Of a stretch of DNA of 14,597 nt, positions 6,846-14,597 are shown one piece after another. The notes beneath the pieces were generated by a model, which ran no database searches, was not told the DNA's origin, and was given only the letters and a program-made list of their open reading frames with translations. Position 1 is the stretch's first letter. Each line of letters opens with the position of its first letter. Both the position numbers and the translations under genes were made by a program. The stretch lies in assembly GCF_002943415.1 (NCBI RefSeq), contig NZ_PTQZ01000015.1, positions 1-14,597 of the forward strand, written 5' to 3'. This DNA is from Amnimonas aquatica. Its GTDB lineage: Bacteria > Pseudomonadota > Gammaproteobacteria > Pseudomonadales > Moraxellaceae.

Positions 6846-7668
6846 TGCCGGACCTGCGCATCTGGCAGGGCGAGCGGCCGGTGGCGCAGGTAGGCGCCAA
6901 CGACCGCGGCCTGGCCTATGGCGACGGTCTGTTCGAGACCGTGCGCGTGACGGCCGGCCGGCCGGTGCTCATGGAGCAGCACTGGGTGCGGCTGTCCGCC
7001 GGTTGCCAGCGTCTGGGCATTCCCGAGCTGGCGTTCTGGCGCCAGGCCTGCGGCGATTTCCTCGCCGGTCGCGGCGACGGCGTGCTCAAGCTGCTGGTGA
7101 CGCGTGGCGGCGGCGGTCGCGGCTACCTGGCGCCGACCGACCCGCAGCCGACGCTGCTGCTGTCCTGGCATGAGCTGCCGCCGGTGCCGGCTGCCTGGAC
7201 GCAGGACGGCATCGCGGTCGGCGACTGCGGGCTGGGGCTGGCGCGCCAGCCGGCGCTGGCCGGCATCAAGCACCTCAACCGGCTGGAGCAGGTGCTGCTG
7301 CGGCGTGAACTGGCGCAGCAGCCGGGCTGCGCCGAGGCGCTGGTGTGCGACAGCGAGGGCTGGGTGGTCGAGGGCGTGGCGAGCAATGTTTTCGTGGCGC
7401 GTGATGGTGTCTGGCACACGCCGGACCTGGCCGCCTGCGGCGTCCGCGGCGTGCTCCGCGATGCCTTGCTCGACGCGCTGCTGGAGCATGAAATCGACGT
7501 GCGCGTAGCGCCGCTGCGACCCGCTGACTGCCGCGCCGCCGACGAATGGTTCTTCTGCAACAGCGTCAACGGCATCTGGCCGGTGGCGCGCTGGCGCGAC
7601 CGGACTTGGCGTCCGGGGCCGATGACACGACAATGTCAGGCCATCATCGCTCCCTGGTTCGCCCGTCC

Positions 7669-7672
<4 letters not shown>
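6845..7672 (+). CDS. pabC: Aminodeoxychorismate lyase PabC
   Basis: PabC is a PLP enzyme that releases pyruvate from 4-amino-4-deoxychorismate to give p-aminobenzoate for folate. The 275-residue protein has fold-type IV features: RGLAYGDGLFETVRV near the N-terminus, the PLP lysine Lys142 in GIKHLNRLEQV (E. coli Lys140), EGVASNVFV (about 176-184) and the late segment FFCNSVNGIWPV. I prefer the ATG at 6845, whose first base is the last base of the fabF stop, over the GTG one codon earlier; the difference is one residue. The tight junction implies translational coupling with fabF. A branched-chain or D-amino acid aminotransferase is the structural alternative, but length and neighbours favour PabC. 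Confidence 0.94.
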
Positions 7673-10378
<2,706 letters not shown>

Positions 10379-10389
<11 letters not shown>

Positions 10390-11155
10390 CAGCCACTGCC
10401 ACCTCGACATGCTCAACCTGGCGCGCCATGACGGCTCGCTGGATGCCGCCCTGGCCGCCGCGCGCGCCCGAGGCGTGAAGCACTTCCTCTGCGTCAGCGT
10501 CGAGCTGGACAAGTTCGAGCTGCTGCGCGGCATCGCCGAGGCGCACGACGATGTCTCGTTCAGCGTCGGCGTGCACCCCTGCCACACCGATGCCGGCGAG
10601 CCGGCGCTGGATGACCTGCTGGCGCTGGCGGCGCACCCGAAGGTGGTGGCGATCGGCGAGACCGGCCTGGACTATTTCCACGACGCCTCCACGCGCGAGC
10701 AGCAGCAGCGCATGTTCTCCACCCACATCGAGGTCTCGCGGCGCACCGGCAAGCCGCTGATCATCCACACCCGCTCCTCGCGCGAGGACGTGCTGGCGCA
10801 GATGCGCGCCGAGGGCGCCGAGCAGGCGGTCATGCACTGCTTCACCGAGGACTGGGACACCGCGCAGGCGGCGCTGGACCTGGGCTACTTCATCTCGATC
10901 TCGGGCATCGTGACCTTTCCCAAGGCGCTGGAGCTGAAGGAGGTGGCGAAGCGCATTCCGCTCGACCGCCTGCTGGTGGAGACCGACTCGCCCTACCTGG
11001 CGCCGGTGCCCAACCGCGGCAAGCCGAACGAGCCGGCGTTCCTGGCCGACACGGCGGCGCATATCGCGGAACTCCGGGGAATCAGTCTCGAAACGCTGGC
11101 CGAGGCGACGACACGCAATTTTCAGGCGCTGTTTCGTCAGGCGCGCCTTTCGTGA
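10379..11155 (+). CDS. TatD-family metal-dependent hydrolase (YcfH type)
   Basis: TatD proteins are TIM-barrel metal-dependent nucleases or hydrolases; the physiological substrate of the YcfH branch is not certain. The 258-residue protein has the full metal set: His6 and His8 in DSHCHLD, Glu94 in GETGLDYF, His130 in PLIIHTR, His153 in MHCFTED and Asp203 in ETDSPYLAP. A GGAGG-like site (10369-10373), inside the end of holB, serves the ATG at 10379. Position after tmk-holB matches E. coli ycfH, so I read it as that orthologue and not TatD of the tat locus. It is the last gene of the cluster; no clear terminator follows in the 75 bases before the TetR-family gene. Confidence 0.93.
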
Positions 11156-11170
11156 AACAGTCGCACGCGC

Positions 11171-11216
11171 TAAACTGTTGTGATTGCAGGCAATTGCCGC
11201 ATGACCTGTGAGTCAT
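11171..11216 (+). promoter_or_regulatory. Possible promoter/operator region of the TetR-family gene
   Basis: TAAACT (11171-11176) could be a -10 box, but the -35 position holds only a weak TTTCGT (11148-11153). Downstream are overlapping dyads: TTGC-AG-GCAA (11184-11193), the perfect palindrome GGCAATTGCC (11189-11198) and ATGAC-N6-GTCAT (11201-11216). TetR proteins usually repress themselves from such palindromes near their own start, so this is a reasonable place for an operator. The binding is inferred from position only. Confidence 0.35.
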
Positions 11217-11230
11217 TCGAAGGAGCCATC

Positions 11231-11869
11231 ATGACTGATCTTGCCCGTGCCACCCAGAAAGCCCGAGAGTTCCGCCAGCGCGAACAGGCGATCCTGGATT
11301 GTGCGCAGTCGCTGTTCATCGAGCACGGCGAGGACAAGGTCACGGTGGAGATGATCGCGGACCGGGTCGGCATCGGCAAAGGCACCATCTACAAGCACTT
11401 CGAGACCAAGAACGAGATCTACCTGCTGCTCATGATCCGTTACGAGGAGGAGCTGGCTGACCTGTTCCGGCGCATCGACATGTCCGAGGACAAGCAGTCG
11501 CTGGTGCGCGAGTACTTCACCTTCCGCGTGCAGGATGCCGACAAGTACCTGCTGTTCGACCGCCTGGAAAGCAAGCTGGTGGCCGACAAGGCGGTACCGG
11601 CCCTGGTCGAGAAGCTGCATGCCATCCGCGCCTCCAACATGGAGAAGCTGTGCGGCATGGTGAACATGCAGATCAAGGCCGGCAAGCTCGCCGACGTGCC
11701 GCCGACCTGGCACATCGCCGCCGCCTGGGCGCTCGCCCACGGCGCCTCGGCGCTGACCAAGTCGGGCTTCTACACCCAGTTCGTGGGCGACCCCGAACCC
11801 TTCCTCGACTTCCTGCTCAATGTCGCCGTGCGCATGGGCAACAAGCGCGTGCTCGGCCCCGCGAAGTGA
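11231..11869 (+). CDS. TetR/AcrR-family transcriptional regulator
   Basis: The 212-residue protein has a TetR-type N-terminal DNA-binding domain: a first helix ending REQAILDCAQSLFIEHG, then the helix-turn-helix VTVEMIADRVGIGKGTIYKHF (about 37-57) and FETKNEIY. The remaining 150 residues are the variable ligand-binding domain, whose ligand I cannot identify. The start at 11231 has AAGGAG (11220-11225) five bases upstream; an in-frame ATG at 11180 lies within the palindromic region and has no ribosome binding site. Sitting between tatD and etfBA in the same direction, it is likely to regulate itself and possibly etfBA, by analogy with TetR regulators of fatty acid and acyl-CoA metabolism. That link is inference. 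Confidence 0.9.
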   Translation: MTDLARATQKAREFRQREQAILDCAQSLFIEHGEDKVTVEMIADRVGIGKGTIYKHFETKNEIYLLLMIRYEEELADLFRRIDMSEDKQSLVREYFTFRVQDADKYLLFDRLESKLVADKAVPALVEKLHAIRASNMEKLCGMVNMQIKAGKLADVPPTWHIAAAWALAHGASALTKSGFYTQFVGDPEPFLDFLLNVAVRMGNKRVLGPAK

Positions 11870-11907
11870 GTGTCTAAAGACCCTGCGAATGGCCCGGAAT
11901 TTGCCGT

Positions 11908-11929
11908 AATGACGGGCTTTGCTGTCATT
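11908..11929. repeat. Inverted repeat AATGAC-N10-GTCATT upstream of etfB
   Basis: AATGAC (11908-11913) and GTCATT (11924-11929) are perfect inverted six-base arms just upstream of the proposed etfB promoter. The ATGAC/GTCAT half-sites also occur upstream of the TetR-family gene (11201-11216), with 6 rather than 10 bases between. The unequal spacing weakens the case for one shared binding protein. No T tract follows the repeat within a few bases. Confidence 0.35.
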
Positions 11930-11937
11930 TCAGGTTC

Positions 11938-11966
11938 TTGACCGGTCCGGATGCAGACTGCAAGAT
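11938..11966 (+). promoter_or_regulatory. Possible promoter for etfBA
   Basis: TTGACC (11938-11943) is a good -35 box; 17 bases on, CAAGAT (11961-11966) is a weak -10 box, with GATAAC nearby as an alternative at poorer spacing. The 8-bp palindrome GACCGGTC (11940-11947) overlaps the -35 box. The leader of about 75 bases contains GGATAT (11981-11986) / ATATCC (12001-12006), which could form a small hairpin. The 177-base tetR-etfB gap holds nothing else I recognise. Confidence 0.4.
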
Positions 11967-12046
11967 AACGGGCCTTTCGAGGATATCGGTCTTTGGTCGC
12001 ATATCCCGGCCCTCCCCAAGTTTCAGATCAACAAGCTGAGGATTCC

Positions 12047-12796
12047 ATGAAGGTTCTGGTAGCTGTCAAACGCGTTGTCGACTACAACGTGAAGGTCCGC
12101 GTGAAGGCGGACAAGACGGGTGTTGAGCTCGCCAACGTGAAAATGGCGATGAACCCGTTCTGCGAAATCGCCGTGGAAGAAGCTGTCCGTCTCAAGGAGA
12201 AGGGCATCGCCACCGAAATCATCGCCGTCTCCGTCGGCCCGCAGAACGCCCAGGAACAGCTGCGCACCGCGCTGGCGCTGGGTGCCGATCGCGCCATCCT
12301 CGTGCAGACCGAAGTCGACGCCGAGCCGCTGGCCATCGCCAAGATCCTCAAGGGCATCGTCGACCAGGAGCAGCCGGGTCTGATCGTCCTCGGCAAGCAG
12401 GCCATCGACGGTGACAACAACCAGACCGGCCAGATGCTGGCCGCCCTGGCCGGCATCGGCCAGGGCACCTTCGCCTCCGTGGTCAAGGTCGAGGGCGGCA
12501 AGGCCCAGGTCACCCGTGAAATCGACGGCGGCCTGCAGACCGTCGAGCTGGCGCTGCCGGCCGTGGTCACCACCGACCTGCGTCTGAACGAACCGCGCTA
12601 CGCCTCGCTGCCGAACATCATGAAGGCGAAGAAGAAGCCGCTGGATGTCAAGACCCCGGCCGATTTCGGCGTCGATGCCACGCCGCGCGTGAAGACCCTG
12701 AAGGTCGAGCCGCCGGCCGAGCGCAAGGCCGGCATCAAGGTGAAGACCGTTGAAGAACTGGTCGAGAAGCTGAAGAACGAAGCTAAGGTGATCTGA
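12047..12796 (+). CDS. etfB: Electron transfer flavoprotein subunit beta
   Basis: EtfB pairs with EtfA to carry electrons from acyl-CoA and other dehydrogenases to the ETF-ubiquinone oxidoreductase. The 249-residue length is typical. [12 protein letters not shown] (3-14) and [17 protein letters not shown] (35-51) are family blocks, [15 protein letters not shown] (116-130) is the AMP-binding region, and [18 protein letters not shown] (181-198) contains the signature and the loop that recognises dehydrogenase partners. The start at 12047 is supported by GAGGA (12038-12042); the frame extends to 11993, but without a site or similarity. etfA begins 2 bases after the stop, a tight two-gene operon. 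The type is the ordinary, non-bifurcating one as far as can be judged by eye. Confidence 0.96.
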   Translation: MKVLVAVKRVVDYNVKVRVKADKTGVELANVKMAMNPFCEIAVEEAVRLKEKGIATEIIAVSVGPQNAQEQLRTALALGADRAILVQTEVDAEPLAIAKILKGIVDQEQPGLIVLGKQAIDGDNNQTGQMLAALAGIGQGTFASVVKVEGGKAQVTREIDGGLQTVELALPAVVTTDLRLNEPRYASLPNIMKAKKKPLDVKTPADFGVDATPRVKTLKVEPPAERKAGIKVKTVEELVEKLKNEAKVI

Positions 12797-12798
12797 TC

Positions 12799-13728
12799 AT
12801 GACCATTCTTGTCATCGCTGAACACGACAACGCCTCCCTGAAGGGAGCCACCCTGAACACCGTTGCCGCCGCCCAGGCCATCGGTGGCGACATCCACGTG
12901 CTGGTCGCCGGTTCGGGCGCCCAGGGCGCCGCCGACGCTGCCGCCCAGATCGCCGGCGTGAGCAAGGTGCTGCTGGCCGACAACGCCGCCTACGCCCACC
13001 AGCTGGCCGAGAACGTCTCGCTGCTGGTCGCCGAGCTCGGCAAGTCCTACAGCCACATCCTGGCCCCGGCCACCACCAACGGCAAGAACACCCTGCCGCG
13101 CGTCGCCGCCCTGCTGGATGTTGCGCAGATCTCGGAAATCTCCAAGGTCGTCTCCGCCGACACCTTCGAGCGTCCGATCTACGCCGGCAACGCCATCGCC
13201 ACCGTGCAGTCCTCGGACAGCATCAAGGTCATCACCGTGCGCCCGACCGGCTTTGACGCCGCCGCCGCCACCGGTGGCTCGGCCGCTGTCGAAGCCGTCG
13301 CTTCCGCCCAGGATGCCGGCAAGTCCTCCTTCATCGGCGAAGAGCTGGCCAAGTCGGACCGTCCGGAACTGGCCGGTGCCAAGATCGTCGTCTCCGGCGG
13401 CCGCGGCATGGGCAACGGCGACAACTTCAGCATCCTGTACTCGCTGGCCGACAAGCTCGGCGCCGCCGTCGGCGCTTCGCGCGCCGCCGTCGATGCCGGC
13501 TTCGTGCCGAACGACATGCAGGTCGGTCAGACCGGTAAGGTCGTGGCGCCGCAGCTCTACGTCGCCGTCGGCATCTCCGGTGCCATCCAGCACCTGGCCG
13601 GCATGAAGGACTCCAAGGTCATCGTGGCGATCAACAAGGACGAGGAAGCGCCGATCTTCTCCGTTGCCGACTACGGCATCGTGGGTGATCTGTTCGAGAT
13701 CGTTCCGCAGCTGGAGAAGCTGGTCTGA
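12799..13728 (+). CDS. etfA: Electron transfer flavoprotein subunit alpha
   Basis: EtfA holds the redox-active FAD of the heterodimer. The 309-residue protein has the variable N-terminal domain and a well-conserved C-terminal FAD domain: VSGGRGMG (198-205, with Arg202), [11 protein letters not shown] (225-235), GQTGK (243-247), [12 protein letters not shown] (258-269) and [10 protein letters not shown] (278-287). AAGG (12785-12788), inside the end of etfB, probably serves its ATG. The ETF dehydrogenase gene is not in this window, nor is any acyl-CoA dehydrogenase. Codon choice in both etf genes is strongly biased to a few C-ending codons, which suits high expression. Confidence 0.97.
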   Translation: MTILVIAEHDNASLKGATLNTVAAAQAIGGDIHVLVAGSGAQGAADAAAQIAGVSKVLLADNAAYAHQLAENVSLLVAELGKSYSHILAPATTNGKNTLPRVAALLDVAQISEISKVVSADTFERPIYAGNAIATVQSSDSIKVITVRPTGFDAAAATGGSAAVEAVASAQDAGKSSFIGEELAKSDRPELAGAKIVVSGGRGMGNGDNFSILYSLADKLGAAVGASRAAVDAGFVPNDMQVGQTGKVVAPQLYVAVGISGAIQHLAGMKDSKVIVAINKDEEAPIFSVADYGIVGDLFEIVPQLEKLV

Positions 13729-13748
13729 ACGACCGCTGAACCGCTGTG

Positions 13749-13777
13749 AAAAAACGGGCCCTCGGGCCCGTTTTTTT
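13749..13777 (+). terminator. Rho-independent terminator after etfA
   Basis: CGGGCC (13755-13760) and GGCCCG (13765-13770) form a very GC-rich stem with a 4-base loop. Six A precede it and seven T follow (13771-13777), so it could end transcription from both directions. It lies 20 bases after the etfA stop, between convergent genes. Confidence 0.95.
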
Positions 13778-13865
13778 ATGCCTGCACTACGGGTGGTCGG
13801 GACGAGCGGCTGGCGCTGCCGGGCCGAGGCGACGCCAGGAAGGGCATATCACCACTGCCTGATGA

Positions 13866-13929
13866 GCGGTCTGGTGCGGGCTGCGGAAATCGTAGCGAAA
13901 GCGTTTTTCCGCAGCCCGCACCAGACCGC
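13866..13929. repeat. 24-bp perfect inverted repeat with 16-base loop
   Basis: Bases 13866-13889 and 13906-13929 are exact reverse complements: 24 consecutive pairs with no mismatch. The loop (13890-13905) contains GCGAAAGC, a possible GNRA-type mini-hairpin. The repeat begins 5 bases after the stop of the minus-strand ygjP-like gene. No T run follows on either strand, so it is not a standard rho-independent terminator, although it could act as a 3'-end stabiliser or be a dispersed palindromic element. The remaining gap bases (13778-13865) show only a weak dyad, CTGGCG/CGCCAG (13810-13838). Confidence 0.85.
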
Positions 13930-13934
13930 ACTAC

Positions 13935-14456
13935 TCACGTATCCGGTGAAAGCGCCTGCCAGGTCAGCCACAGCCGCAGATCGAATTCCAGCTGTCCGTA
14001 CCCCGGCAGCATGTGTTCGCAGAGCTGGTAGAACGCCTTGTTGTGCTCAAGCTCGCGCAGGTGCGCCAGCTCGTGCACCACGATCATGTCGAGGAACTCC
14101 GGGGCGGTATCGCGGAACAGCGAGGCGATGCGGATCTCGCGGCGGGTCTGCAGGCGCCCGCCATGCACGCGCGCCTGGCGCGTGTTGAGGCCGAGGGCGT
14201 TGTGCAGGACATCAAGCTTGCTGTCGTAGCAGATGCGGTCAGGTCGCTGCGAGCGCCGCAGGTAGCGCTGGCGCAGGTCGTCGACGTAGGCGTGCAGTGC
14301 CTTGTCGGACTGGATCTGGTGACGGTTCGGGTAGCGCTTCGCCAGGTAGTCGCCGAGGCGACCGGTGTCGATGAGTCCGCGCACCTGCGCCAGCAGCGGC
14401 TCGGCATAGCCGCGCAGGAAGGGCAGGTCGGTGTCGGGGGGGCGGGGAGCGGTCAT
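13935..14456 (-). CDS. YgjP-like zinc metallohydrolase (DUF45/M48-like)
   Basis: The 173-residue protein has the zinc motif HELAH (128-132) followed by LRELEHNKAFYQL, with a further candidate ligand at His138. The upstream part, RGYAEPLLAQVRGLI and GDYLAKRYP, together with the C-terminal LEFDLRLWLT, is the pattern of E. coli YgjP. Fold and motif point to a metal hydrolase; E. coli YgjP has been described as a nucleotide pyrophosphatase, which I recall but cannot check here. I chose the ATG at 14456 because it gives the family's usual length; the frame extends to 14546 with no similarity and would overlap the receptor gene. No Shine-Dalgarno sequence is visible, and the start codon is inside a hairpin. 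It lies 34 bases after the receptor stop, so cotranscription is likely. Confidence 0.88.
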   Translation of the reverse strand: MTAPRPPDTDLPFLRGYAEPLLAQVRGLIDTGRLGDYLAKRYPNRHQIQSDKALHAYVDDLRQRYLRRSQRPDRICYDSKLDVLHNALGLNTRQARVHGGRLQTRREIRIASLFRDTAPEFLDMIVVHELAHLRELEHNKAFYQLCEHMLPGYGQLEFDLRLWLTWQALSPDT

Positions 14457-14480
14457 GGGCGTTGATTGTCGCCCATGACC
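14451..14480 (-). promoter_or_regulatory. Hairpin enclosing the ygjP-like start codon, with a tiny upstream frame
   Basis: GGTCATGGGCG (14451-14461) and CGCCCATGACC (14470-14480) are perfect 11-bp arms around an 8-base loop. Read on the minus strand, the ygjP-like ATG (14456-14454) lies in the 3' arm. The 5' arm has another ATG (14476-14474) that opens a 7-codon frame, MGDNQRP, whose TGA overlaps the gene's ATG as ATGA. No ribosome binding site precedes the small frame. The structure follows the receptor stop by 10 bases, but no T tract follows it. Confidence 0.6.
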
Positions 14481-14490
14481 GGAGGTGGCG

Positions 14491-14597
14491 TCAGTAGCGG
14501 GCTTCCATTTCCACGCCGAAGGTGCGCGGGGCGCCCCAGGCCACATTGCGAACTTCGCCGCTGTACAGGCTGGGATAACGCATGGCGATGGTGCTGT
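14491..14597 (-). CDS. TonB-dependent receptor, C-terminal end (start outside window)
   Basis: Only the last 34 codons and the stop are inside the window; the frame is open to the right edge. The peptide includes YSGEVRNVAWGAPRTFGVE and ends in EARY. A GAPRTF segment followed by a short alternating strand with an aromatic last residue is the typical end of TonB-dependent outer-membrane receptors: it forms the last beta strand of the barrel, and the final aromatic is the outer-membrane insertion signal. The substrate (siderophore, vitamin, sugar or other) cannot be judged from this fragment. The gene appears to continue into the ygjP-like gene after 34 bases. Confidence 0.75.
   Translation of the reverse strand, partial: STIAMRYPSLYSGEVRNVAWGAPRTFGVEMEARY

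Noticed and set aside
7546..7668. Extended N-terminus of mltG from upstream starts
   Set aside because: This stretch lies within pabC, and the start at 7669 gives the normal length, membrane anchor position and an ATGA junction.
11876..11994. AAAGACC and GGTCTTT as paired arms flanking the etfB promoter
   Set aside because: Seven bases separated by more than 100 is within chance expectation, and nothing else supports a structure.
13810..13838. CTGGCG/CGCCAG dyad in the etfA-ygjP gap as a terminator
   Set aside because: Only six pairs with a 17-base loop and no T tract; easily due to chance in GC-rich sequence.

Overview
The window reads as GC-rich, densely packed chromosome of a gammaproteobacterium. 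The gene order (HAD phosphatase, sppA, yceD, rpmF, plsX, fabD, fabG, acpP, fabF, pabC, mltG, tmk, holB, tatD) is the conserved ribosomal-protein/fatty-acid cluster of that class. It resembles the Pseudomonas arrangement more than the E. coli one, because an HAD hydrolase and a short SppA precede yceD and fabH is missing between plsX and fabD. I cannot name a genus from sequence alone. Nothing looks foreign: there is no transposase, phage gene, tRNA, rRNA or CRISPR array.

Layout. 1-1378: the end of an HAD-IA phosphatase gene and sppA. 1487-5134: a very good sigma70-type promoter placed almost on the yceD start codon, then yceD, rpmF, plsX, fabD and fabG. 5124-5567: acpP as an apparently insulated unit, with a terminator-like hairpin across the fabG stop codon, its own promoter, and a strong terminator behind it. 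5607-11155: fabF, pabC, mltG, tmk, holB and tatD, tightly packed with several stop/start overlaps. 11231-11869: a TetR-family regulator. 12047-13728: etfB-etfA, the two subunits of electron transfer flavoprotein, closed by a textbook terminator. 13935-14597, minus strand: a YgjP-type zinc metallohydrolase and the last 34 codons of a TonB-dependent receptor, convergent with etfA.

How they fit together. PlsX links acyl-ACP to phospholipid synthesis. FabD, FabG, AcpP and FabF load and elongate acyl chains. YceD and L32 serve 50S ribosome production. PabC makes p-aminobenzoate for folate, Tmk makes dTDP, HolB is a clamp-loader subunit, and MltG acts on nascent peptidoglycan. The cluster therefore couples membrane, ribosome, DNA and wall synthesis. 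EtfAB with a TetR regulator beside it suggests electron flow from acyl-CoA dehydrogenases under local control.

I found no convincing new multi-gene system. The points worth a second look are small and regulatory: a probable leaderless yceD mRNA, a terminator-like hairpin whose loop is the fabG stop codon, a 24-bp perfect inverted repeat just after ygjP, a hairpin that buries the ygjP start codon, and the absence of fabH, maf and pilZ from their usual places.
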